Below, in pieces: positions 51,027-61,065 of a stretch of 64,000 nt of DNA. The DNA is taken from assembly GCA_016801885.1 (NCBI GenBank), contig CM028889.1:9797001-9861000 (forward strand), in the 5' to 3' direction. Position 1 is the stretch's first letter. Each line of letters opens with the position of its first letter. The notes beneath the pieces are model-generated. The model was given only the letters and a program-made list of their open reading frames with translations. It did no database searches and had not been told where the DNA came from. The translations under genes and the position numbers were made by a program. The DNA is from Toxotes chatareus. Taxonomy: Eukaryota > Chordata > Actinopteri > Toxotidae.

Positions 51027-52639
51027 CATCATCATAACTTTGCAGCTGCCTCTACTTCAGACACCTGGAAAAAAAACAAATTGTACCACCTCAGAGACAC
51101 ATGACAAATCTCAGCTGCAGCCACTTGTTTTATATTTTCATTTTGTTCCTAAAAAGAACTTTAGGATTAGAAATGCCAGAAATTTGCTAAATAGTTGGAA
51201 TATCGCAAACAAGTACATGAGACGGAAATGTTGGTGTATCAGAAGTGAGAGGATATGATAAAGATGTGACGGAAACAGATTCTTTCGTGTACAGCTTAAT
51301 GTTGTGATACCCACCTCTGCTTCTTCTATTTGTACAGAGCATTCATGTCATGCTGCCACTCACTGTTACATGTCTCCACACAGAACGGCCAAGAAACAGA
51401 GGATTAAAAGAGCTGGGCTGTGACTGTCATAAGTGTATGAAGCTGCAGTGTTGCCAGTGTTGCATGTCGCCACGCCCTCCCCATATCAGCTGTTCAAATA
51501 CATGGAGCATATGAGTCATCCTACACATGAATCAGAGGAGACAAATTAATTAAAAAATATAAATTCAAATGCCAATTCCATTTGGTTATTTCACTGTTAA
51601 TCTCAAAAATTTGCATAAAACTTGCACAATATTTTATTGGCAACATAATTTCTCTCTACTATCTAAGAATCTTCTTAAAATTTCTGACTCTCTTTGAGTA
51701 CTATCACTAATTCCCTGTTTTTTTTTTGTCTGATTTTACTTCACATGGCTTGTATTTGCTTCTCCCTTTGTTTTGTTGCCATCCCACCCCTTTCTTTTTC
51801 TCTGCACCTGCTCTCTCTGATCATTTTCTTTTCTTTTCTTTTCTCTTGACTTTGATCGTTCTCTCTCTAACATACTCCCTCCTCACCCTACATCAGGGCC
51901 ACAATAATTGGAGATCAGCGTTCCAATGAAAGCCACTAATCAACAGTAACCTTCATTTAAAGCATAATCTGATATTAACCACATACGCCCTTTCCCTAAA
52001 TTGGATTTCACATCTGAAGGACAAGGGGGGGTGGAGTTGGCGATTCTGCAGCATCGATGTAGCAGGTCGGCCTTGGCCTCCATGTCCCGAGCTTCCCTCA
52101 TCTACATTCAGTGTCAAGAGGTCAACCACCTAAACCAAATGCAAGAGTCAGAAAGTGCACAGAAATGTGTTAAAAGGGACATTTTAATTATATCTCTTTT
52201 CGCTTCTACAAATATTTATAGTCTGTTTTAATAGTTGTAGTAAGTAAGCAACTGTCCTATGCCTGAACAAATACATGATTAATACAAGGTGTTCTCGTGG
52301 CCAGTAAATGCGCATAGATGTCAACATTTTGATGATGCTGGCTTCATGCAGCATCCATCTTATGTTGCACATAAGAACTTGTAGCCAAAAAGTGAAGTTA
52401 CTGAGCAAGTCTGGGGCAAGTTAAGGTGAAAACTAAAACTTAATTATGGCGTTGTTTTTCTTGACCAAGTTATATTGTCTTTCCCTTGTGAAATGCTGCA
52501 AATATTAAACCAGTGAACATTTTTTCAACCTCTCTCTGGTCTTAGGAAACTCTGCTCTCAGCCCATAGCCTTGCTCATTTTCCCTGGCGGTGAAACATCA
52601 CGCTCCAGTTCTCTGTGGGTAGTGTGAGGATGTGCAAAG

Positions 52640-52835
52640 TACACACACTCAAATATTCACACGTATATTATGTACCCACGCTTACAAACAACCAAACACA
52701 CAGAGTCAGTCATGTATATGCAAATATATGGAGCCATCCTTACAGTTATAAGACATACATATGCAAACACATACCAACTTTAAGTCATGCATGCACTAAT
52801 TATGCTTACTGTACACACTCACATACACACAATTC
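52640..52835. repeat. Cryptically simple ACA/CAT-rich region
   Basis: About 200 bp in which ACAC, CATAC and ATGCA motifs recur without a strict period. It is best explained as a degenerate CA-type simple repeat; the open frame across it is a composition artefact. Confidence 0.6.
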
Positions 52836-53312
52836 CATGTCCAAAATAACTCACGTGAATTCATTGTGCCCATGAACCGATGATTCTTTCTCTGAGCATT
52901 TCGAGTGATGCCTTGCTTTGAAGACTGATTTAACACCTTGAAGGAAAGGAATTGCCACTGACCTGTGAAGCATCAGCTTGTTTTCCTCCATTTTATTGAT
53001 TTGACAGCTCACACTAACCCTCATAAGCCACGTCGTATCTGATGATGCTTTAGGTTCAAAGAGGAAAATCAAAAGGTATACCTGCACAATATGAGTGAGG
53101 CAAATCACTGGACATAAAACACACACAAGTATTAAAACTGCAAATAATGATTATTTTTATTATAATAATTGCAGATTTTGTTTCTTTTTGATTAACCGAT
53201 TAGCATTTGGTCTATCAGATAAATATTAAAAGATGCCCACTGCAACTTTCCAGAGCTTAATGTGGCATCTTCATATGTCTTTGGTTCAACCAGGAGTCCA
53301 AAACCCAAAGAT

Positions 53313-53335
53313 ATTCAATTCAATTCAATTCAATT
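53313..53335. repeat. (ATTCA)n pentanucleotide tail
   Basis: Four tandem ATTCA units (53313-53332) followed by ATTTTATT. On the - strand this is the 3' tail of the LINE. The first unit overlaps the host MITE sequence GATATTCAATT, so the exact junction is ambiguous. Confidence 0.8.
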
Positions 53336-54479
53336 TTATTTATATAGCGCCTTCCACAATCAAAATTGTCTCAAAGCGCTTTACAGAGACCCAGAGCCTG
53401 ACCCCAGAGCAAGCACTTAAGGCGACAGTGGCAAGGAAAACTCCCTTTTAACAGGAAGAAACCTTGAGCAGAACCTGGCTCAGATGGGGGACCCTCCTGC
53501 CGATGGCGGGCTGGGTGAAAGGAGGAAAAGGAGGAAGATAGGACAGCTAGGAATGGAGGAGAGGGGAGAAAGACATGCAGCATAATACAGACAATGTGGG
53601 TCAGTATTTACATTACAGTTAGTCAACAGTTATTGGATAATGTGTGCTCAGCAGATTAGAATTATGAAACAGAGCACGGAGGCAAAAAGCTGTCATGACT
53701 GGTAATTATTTACATTACAGTTTGCAAAGAATATTAATCAAATATTTATCTGTAGCAGAACGGAACATTAAACATGTTAGAAATAGATCATTGTAAACAA
53801 TAAACAGCAGCAGGTGGGTGGAGCCAGGACCATAGGACATGCAGCTCCGGAGCCAGAGGTACCTGCAGTAAGGTACAGAGAAAGAGAGACCAGAGAGAAA
53901 CAAACACAGGACTACGGGACAGAGAGGACACAGAGTTAATGACATGTAATAAAGGCTAATAAATTTGAGAGTGGGTCTGAGGAGAGAAAGAGAAAGAAGA
54001 AGAAGTGCGCAGTAAATCATGGGATGTCCCCAGCAGCCTAGGCCTATAGCAGCATAACTAGGGGATGATTCAGTTGCCTGAGCCAGCCCTACTAAGGGCT
54101 ATATCCTTAACTGTAACAGTGTCTATAGAGATAATTGTGACTAACTATAAGTTTAATAAATAACTAGGACTGTAACTACAACTAATTATAAGCTTTATCA
54201 AACAAGAAGGTTTTAAGCTTCGTTTTAAAATTAGAGAGGGTGTCTGCTTCCCGAACCCAAACTGGCAGTTGGTTCCATAGGAGAGGGGCCTGATAGCTAA
54301 AGGCTCGGCCTCCCATTCTACTTTTAGAGATTTTGGGAACCATAAGCAAACCTGCATTCTGGGAACGAAGCAATCTGTTAGGATGATATGGTACTATCAG
54401 CTCTTTGAGATATGAAGGAGCCTGGCCATTGAGGGCCTTATATGTAAGGAGACAAAAAAAGGCAACAAATCCTCTCATT
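53318..54479 (-). mobile_element. 5'-truncated L2-type LINE, 3' end with (TGAAT)n tail
   Basis: Read on the - strand, it holds the last part of a reverse-transcriptase ORF (54182-54478), a 3' untranslated region of about 850 bp, and a pentanucleotide tail (+ strand ATTCA repeats at 53313-53332). The 3' UTR near the tail carries TTTATTTATATAGCGCCTTC, AAAGCGCTTTACAGAG and GGAAGAAACCTTGAGCAGAA, phrases that recur throughout fish genomes. Short tandem tails instead of poly-A are typical of CR1/L2-clade LINEs. The copy is 5'-truncated and cannot move itself. It sits inside an older MITE. Confidence 0.7.
54182..54478 (-). pseudogene. LINE ORF2 C-terminal fragment (dead copy)
   Basis: The last roughly 90 codons of a LINE polyprotein, ending at a stop at 54182-54184. 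It contains the fish CR1/L2-like C-terminal signatures LLTYKALNGQAPSYL, LLWNQLPVWVREADTL and FKTKLKTFLF. These follow the polymerase domain in this clade; the function of this tail is unclear to me. The first ten or so residues do not look like the family, which marks the 5' truncation near 54450-54478. No catalytic reverse-transcriptase or endonuclease part is present, so it is not a functional gene. Confidence 0.7.
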
Positions 54480-57400
54480 TCAAAAGCTTGGCTCAGAGAA
54501 TGTTTTTTTTTTTCTTTTTTTCTGTCAATTAATGGACAATCAGAACGGTTGATTATTTCTCTGTTGAATACTTAATCAGTTAATCAAGTTTGGAAGAGAA
54601 ATAGTTTTTCTGCACTACTCTTCAGTGAAATAAACAGATGGTTAACTGCATTTCAAACAGTCTCCCATGAGGAGCCACCACACACTCTTAACCCTGAGAT
54701 GGTGCACATTACTAATGGGCACACACACAAACATATAAACAAAGTATGATCCTAAACTTATCTGAACAAGCCTTTGAAAATAAGACCACTGCTTGGGACA
54801 AGGTTAATGAGCGTCCCCATGACAACATGAGCCACTACAACCGATCAACCCATTAGATTTGCAAAGATCTTACAAGCTGAATAACTGGCTGGTCCATACA
54901 TCTCTCGTCTTGTATGAATCATTGATGCATATGAGCGCTCTGTGAGCTTAAGGCTCCCCTGCCTCCTGTCCTTTGTCTACTCTGGTCTTTGCTTCTCCTT
55001 TATAAAGGTTACAGCTCTAAAAGAAAAGCATTTCATTCATACTGCATGTGCTGCAATTCCTGAAAGTGATGAACTATGCAGCTGCTACAAGCCTCTTATT
55101 TGAATGAAATTGCAGTCTCAAATTAGAGCAGTATAGTGTGTGGACTACTTCTCCAGATCTCTGTTAAGTTAAGACGCTATCCAGCCTGCATCTCTAAATG
55201 GATTACCACAGAACCTGGGGAGAATTGTAGTATTTATGTTTGTGTGTTTTTCTTGGGGCCTTATGTGCACATTTATGCATGTGTTGGTGTTTGTTGGTGT
55301 TGAGTTTGTAGAAATGTTTCAGATCTGAATGATTGAACAAATGAGAATTTCACAAGAAGCCCCAGTTTGATTAAATTCCAACCCAGTGTCTCTGCATCTC
55401 TCTTTGATTTTGTCTCTTAGTGTCATCCTCTAATTGCCTCGTTCCCTACTTGTGCTCGTATTGATATTCTCCATTCTATGACCAATATCTGACCCCACTT
55501 CCCCCCTCTTACATCTCACTCCATTTTCTTTTTTCTGCGCACCCTGTTCCTCCTTCTTACCCATTTATTGTCTGTGAAATCCAGGTAACTGAGGCAAAAA
55601 ATAGAAGACATGAACTTGAGACAGGTTAATGTTAGCTCCCTGGCATATTTTAAATTGTCTGACATTAAATGACTAAAATTTTATATGGACTTTATAGAAG
55701 CAGACTGAGCCACCACGATAGCACGGTATGCAGTTGTGTATTGATTCAAGGGATGCCTGATGCTCTATTTTTACTACACAGAGTAGCCAAGCGATAAAAG
55801 TTTACTGTTCTAAAGCAGGCATTCACCAATTTATGGTGCAACCTCATGACTGAAACTTGAGTTTAATTATCCTATTTCACAGACGATCAGCTGTTATGGA
55901 CCCCCTGTTAGTTTAGATTTAATTGATGGTCTGTCTAACACATGCAAGGAGTAAGTTCAATGTTCAGTGTGCTCCTCTCCTACTTCATACATTATTACAT
56001 TTACTGTCACACTTTCTCTTTGTAATCATTTCTAAAGTTTTTAGAGATTCTAACAAGTTGTTTTTTCAGAAAGGGAAAAAAGATTTTTTAAAAAAAGGAA
56101 AGAGTGTCTGAACTATGCATTGTGCTTTGGATTATATGTGGAGTGAATTGATATTCACAGCAGAGCAGAGTATTTGGGCATTCATAATATTCAACTGATG
56201 TGATGAGACATGTTTCTCAGGTGTTTGCATAAAGCACATTAAGGCATAGTACTTCATCAGCCAGTGCTGTGCTGTCTGCTGTGCAGGGGAATTCATTGTA
56301 CCTTTAAGCATTTTAAATTCATGCAACTATAATCTTTTGTGCCACTACAGGGTAAATCATCTATAAGCTTCCATTCCTCCTCATTCATCATGTGCCATAT
56401 TATCACATACACGCCTCCCATGTGTCTTTGTTTTGACATTTTGTCTCATTGTGACAGACAGTGACTTCAGGATGACTTATATTACCTCCGAGCCCCATGC
56501 GCACTCCTCATAATAAATAAATTATTTTAGCATTAGCCTGCGGGGCTACAAGACTTCTGAATCAATCACCTGGGATGCTAGCATTTATGCTAGGCAGGCA
56601 GCTAGAGAGTGGACATGGTGCCGTGTTACAATCCTCCAATTCCCTCCCTCCTTGTGAAGGGAAATTAAGAAGGTAGTTAATCAAAAGTTCATTAGCATAC
56701 ACCGCCTTGCTCAGTCCACCCCTGCTCATAATAGACACTTAGGCAGGCCATGTGAGGAGAATAACAAATCTGTGCCACTTCTGGTGTGGACTTGTTTGAA
56801 TTAAAAGACTGCATCGTCCCTTATGTGCCAAATGAGTTTTCTGACCCCAAGACCAGAAAAAGCTATTTAAAATCCACTGCACAATTTTCGAAATACTAAG
56901 AACAAGAATATAAGAAAGAAGCACAGAGCTTTTCCTTCAAAATATGCTAATAAATGTGTTACACACTAATAAAAGTAGACAAGAACCCTCACATTGATTT
57001 GTAAATATTTTGAACTGTACTATAAAAAATATTTACACGAAAGAGTCACACACCATGATCTTTACCAACAAAGTCAGCAAGTCAGAATACCCACATCATG
57101 TTTCCTGGAGCCAGTGCAAAGTCAGCTTATACCAGTTCACCTTCAGTTTGCAACACAGATTTCTCTGTTAATTCTGTTCATTCAGTGTATATAAGCTTGA
57201 AGTTACTTAAATTAGAGGGATTTAATGTATTCAATACAAACATAAAGCTGTTAGCGGGGTGATAAAGCATTGCATTGGCAGAATATTTCCTATTTTCTAT
57301 GTTGTAGGATCATTCCATGTATTTCCTGCGTGGACTGGGCACCGGGCTGAATCTGTTTAGGTTAGTGTGCCACTATATGTAAAAGTCTGGCCTGATCACG

Positions 57401-59192
57401 GCACCAGTTGCCTTGTTTACTTTATCTTAATGTGTCCTGGTTATGTTCACTGACTGCACACACGTTTTTGGCCCCTGTTTTACATTCATTTGATGATGCA
57501 TAAACCCACCTGGGATCTGCCTTGTCCAGCGACCATCTCTTATTGCTCACCACCGAGCAGCTCCACTGGAGCATGGGTAGCATCAGTTTCTTAGCTGTTG
57601 CTTGCTTTAGGCCTTGGCAATAAGCAAGCTAGCTGGCTGCTAACAGCCCAGTGTTTGTCTCTGTGCCCCAGGAGTTTTATAGCCCATGAAATATTCATTC
57701 AGTACAAAGTTTAGAGAACTGTGAGTTCAGTTAAATGCCTATGGCTGGCAGCAGAGAAAAGAATTTATAGCTATAAGTAGTTTTGTGTGAGTACTTTTTG
57801 TTTGCACCTGCCTCCATGAACACTTGTATGCATTTATGTTAACAACACACATGTAAGAACTGCACCATGATCGTTTTACATTATATCTCAATAATTTTAG
57901 TTAATAATTCTGTTGTAGAGTGTCAGTCAGATATTGCACTATCTGCTATCTGCATAATAGAATAGTCGGCAATATCTCTGCAGTTGCGGATTTGTCCCCA
58001 GCTCACTGTCGATAAGTCTGTCAATTCTCCTCAGTGCCCGCTCTGCAGCTGGATACACCTGTCAGCATTTCGCGAGAGGGGAACAAAGAGAGAGGGCAAA
58101 TCTGTGTACACACTGACTTTGAAAAGTCTGGAAAAATTACTTTGACTAAAGCTCAATCATCAACATCATCACCATCTGTAGTGGCAGAGTCAAACAACTG
58201 CTAGATAAAAACACTTGAGATTATGTTCTTTCTTTTTATCATTTTGGTTACTTTCTTGTGCTAAATTTGTATTACAACTGTGTTTAAATCTGTAAATACT
58301 AAAATCTTCACTTGGTTGATGTGATCAAGAAGTGCAAACTCTGACTATATTGACTTTCTTTAGTTGGCATGTTTTTGTTTTGATTGTTCAGACTTGGTGG
58401 CTGTTGGATCAGCATCTTCAGGTAGCCTACTACCATTTCTGTTCCTTCCAAACAAACACGCACTTGCCTCTGCAAGTAATGTAAAGCACTTCTCTCTAAA
58501 AGGGCCTGCAATACAAAAAATATTATACATTGTCTGAACGTATGGGTGTAAGTACTGTTGTGTTTTATCAAAAGCCAATGGAGAGCAGCTGAACAGAGAT
58601 TATAATAGTCACAGATTAGTACTTAAACTCAGAAAATTGGAATTGTCTTTTTCATTTAGTGAATAATTGCCCTTAGTGTGAAAATCATATAATTTATTTT
58701 GTCATAATCAATGTCAATGGAGCTCTCTTTTTCTTCTTGCTTGTCTGTATTCAGTCATTTGATTGGCAGCTGATCCATGACTCCTCCTTCCTGACTCCCA
58801 GGGCCCAACTGGTCAGTCAGACAAATTACATCCTTTTAAACCAGCTGTCAATCAGACACTTATTGGACTGAATCCCCGGGGGCGTGTTTCTTTGTGTGGG
58901 TTCTTATTAGAATGAGAAAGTCTCCAACAGTAGCCCATGGACTCTGAAAACCCACACAAACACATACACACGCTTAGAATAGGTAGATAATGTGCAGCAT
59001 GAGACCAGTATTATCTGTACAGTCTATCCAGGCCACACATTTAAATTGATTGAACAGGAAGTCAGATGTCAGAAAATTCACTACGCTCCTTCCTCAAATG
59101 AACACACCTACACACCTCCCGCTGGTATTCATATTTACATCATCACATTGACCAGAAGCTGTGTTTTGTGAATCAAAGACACAAGTACACGG

Positions 59193-59212
59193 ACACACAC
59201 ACACACACACAC
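59193..59212. repeat. (AC)10 microsatellite
   Basis: Ten AC units. Confidence 0.9.
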
Positions 59213-59915
59213 TTATTGTACACACAGTCCATTCAGTCCGCTTGGCAGTAATAACCAGACTGTGCTGATATGGTGCTTGCTCATTCACTCTCTTAAAGGG
59301 GATTTGCAGGAGGCTTTTATTCTTTAAAGGCCAAGGGAAAACTCATTTAGAGGAGACACATTGAAAAGATGCTCACACAAGAGCCTGATATTAGTGGGAA
59401 GGGTGATGGGGGAGGGAGGAAGGGGGGAGAAGTGGTCATCCAAAAGATCAACTCCAGCAAAAGACAGAAGGGAATCCAGACGTCAGCCCTGTCCTGTTCC
59501 ATAGAAAAATAAAATGCAATCAGCCACTTTTTCAGTAGTGTAGGACCTGGCAACCTAAACCGCACAGTTGGAGAAAATCCTGGCACTCAATATCTAAAAG
59601 GCTGAAACTCCCAGCATCCCTCCACGAGGGGCAGCATTTGAATGGCAGCAACTCATACGGCAATGTTAAAAATAACGAAGAGAAGAAAGACATACAAGAT
59701 GAATAAAATTGAGAATGAGACCAAAATGGGTAAATCCCATCGGTGCTATTGATCTGTGGCTGCAAAGCACACATTTTAACACACACATAAACACGCACAA
59801 ACACTCAGGCTGGTTGCCAAGAAGCATTCTGGTGGTCAAATATGTATAATTGATGGAGTTGAGTTTGACACAGCTCTGTAATGTAATCTGGGCCTAGAGT
59901 CCCTATGGTGTTAGA

Positions 59916-59953
<38 letters not shown>

Positions 59954-59957
59954 ACGT
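59916..59957. repeat. (TG)n microsatellite with CGCACG end
   Basis: 42 bp of alternating purine and pyrimidine (about 17 TG units, then CGCACGT). It is followed by a G-rich purine stretch up to about 60020. It lies about 1 kb upstream of the second LDLa exon. Confidence 0.9.
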
Positions 59958-60339
59958 CTGAGAGAGGGAGAGATTGAAGGGGGAGTTGGAGGGGGTGGGG
60001 TGAATGAGGCAGGGTGAGGGAGTATAGTGGTTTGCAGGAAGAAGGGACAGGGATTTGCTGTGGGACTTTGTAAATTTGATGTATTGAACGGCTGTATTTT
60101 TCCTCCCTGTACTAACCCCACGGGCTACACATGTAGGAACAATGGCCTTCTCTACAGTAATGGGCTTTTACCTGGAGGGACCACATTGTGACTCACAACC
60201 AGAGTGGATGTGTGCGTGTGTTTGACAAACTGAAACTTGTGCTTTTACACTTCATTCGCTTACACTGATTTTCACTCAAACAAAACAAAACGAAAAAAGA
60301 TTTCATATCAAACAAGGTTTCATGTGCAGCAAAAAGTTT

Positions 60340-60391
60340 AGATTAGTTGACTAATCATTTAGTCTATAAAACAAGAAAATATTGAACAGTG
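60340..60391 (+). mobile_element. Short fragment of the AATCGATTAATCG-type MITE
   Basis: GATTAGTTGACTAATCATTT, then AGTCTATAAAAC and GAAAATATTGAACAGTG, match the interior order of the family seen at 53132. Only about 50 bp is recognisable. It lies about 550 bp upstream of the second LDLa exon. Confidence 0.45.
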
Positions 60392-60725
60392 CCAGCTAAG
60401 TTGCTCCCAATGGTTAGGCCAGTCCCTTGCATGGTAGCTTCCTGCCATCGGTGTGTGACAATGGGTAAATAAGAGGCAGATTGAAAAGCAGTTTCTGACA
60501 AAATGCTACTACATAGACACACCAAATAGTGCTTGTCTGTCCTGGTTTGTGTGTGTTTTCCTTACTGTGTGTTTCATGTCTTTTTTCAGTTTGTGCATGT
60601 GTGTGTATTTTCTTGCTTTTGTGTCTGCCTGACAGTGTTCCTGCTTCTTTGTTCCTCTGTGCTCTACGTCTAGTTTAATTGCAGGCCTTTGAAGGGGAAT
60701 CGATTTGAGCAACAAGATAACTAAG

Positions 60726-60936
60726 TTATCAAACTGTTTCATTGACTGACTGTCCCTTCTCTCTCTATCTTTTGCCTCCTCCCCATTTCTTCGCTCTCCC
60801 TGCCTTCATTCTTTGTCCCACTTTGCTCTTCTTTTTTTCCGTCTGTTCCCCCCAACTTTTTTTCCTTTCCCTTCTCTATCTTCCTCTTGGTGCTCTTTCT
60901 CTCTTGCTGTCTTTCACCTCCACCCCCTCACATCAG
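60726..60936 (+). promoter_or_regulatory. Long polypyrimidine tract and AG-free zone at the exon 4 acceptor
   Basis: After the AG at 60724-60725 I find no other AG dinucleotide until the acceptor AG at 60935-60936, about 209 nt. From about 60751 the + strand is almost all C and T. Candidate branch points (yUnAy-like) occur both near (TTTCAC, A at 60916, about 20 nt from the acceptor) and far (TTGAC or CTGAC, A at 60745 or 60749, about 190 nt away). Known: long AG-exclusion zones mark distant branch points and are over-represented at regulated exons, and such tracts bind PTB-type repressors. That this exon is regulated is inference. Confidence 0.55.
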
Positions 60937-61065
60937 GCCGACAGACCTGTCCACCAGAGAAGTTTGATTGCGGAGGGGCTGCCAGCAAATGTGTTTCATT
61001 GTCATGGCGATGTGACGGAGAGAGGGACTGTGAGAACGGGGCAGATGAGGAGCAGTGTGCTGCAG
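60937..61065 (+). CDS. lrp8: Internal exon (probably exon 4): LDL-receptor class A module 3 of an LRP8-type receptor
   Basis: Seen: a 129-nt exon after acceptor AG at 60935-60936, with donor G|GTAGGT at 61066. It has two leading bases (GC), 42 codons and one trailing G, so it is phase 1 at both ends. The final A of the 40588-40710 exon plus this GC makes AGC (Ser), joining the two modules cleanly. The module has cysteines at residues 4, 11, 18, 25, 31 and 40, Trp23, and Asp26, Asp30, Asp36 and Glu37 as the likely calcium ligands. Ala replaces the usual Ser in the xGSDE motif (NGADE). Known: LRP8 is a reelin and apoE receptor with a row of LDLa modules, EGF repeats, a beta-propeller, a transmembrane segment and an NPxY tail. 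Inferred: the CPPEKF start, SKCV and GADE features fit LRP8 repeat 3 better than VLDLR repeat 3. The identification is from memory, without an alignment. The acceptor follows an unusually long pyrimidine tract. Confidence 0.8.

Larger units (their letters stand above)
46429..53131. other. Middle of intron 3, no recognisable genes
   Basis: It has a CT run at about 46946-46968, (CT)n at 48591, a GA-rich tract at 50980, a CT-rich stretch at about 51740-51890 and an ACA/CAT-rich region at 52640. No exons recognised. Confidence 0.7.
53132..54590 (+). mobile_element. AATCGATTAATCG-type MITE split by a LINE insertion
   Basis: The left half (about 53132-53317) runs from CTGCAAATAATGATTATTTT through GATTAACCGATTAGCATTTG, GGTCTATC and CAGGAGTCCAAAACCCAAAG. 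The right half (about 54480-54590) resumes with AAAGCTTGGCTCAGAGAATG and ends in AATACTTAATCAGTTAATC. Together they follow the same motif order as the family copy at 5164-5478. The roughly 1.16 kb between them is a separate LINE. The end positions are approximate. Confidence 0.65.
54591..60725. other. End of intron 3, no recognisable genes
   Basis: AT-rich sequence. It has a possible conserved block at 56440-56740, AC and TG microsatellites at 59193 and 59916, a G-rich patch up to about 60020 and a MITE fragment at 60340. Confidence 0.7.
40711..60936 (+). other. lrp8: Intron 3 of the lrp8-like gene (20.2 kb)
   Basis: It is bounded by a consensus GTAAGT donor and a CATCAG acceptor. It separates two phase-1 LDLa exons whose split codon joins correctly, so it is a phase-1 intron. 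It contains interspersed repeats, a nested LINE and transposon pair, and microsatellites listed separately. No further LDLa exon was recognised inside it. Confidence 0.8.
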
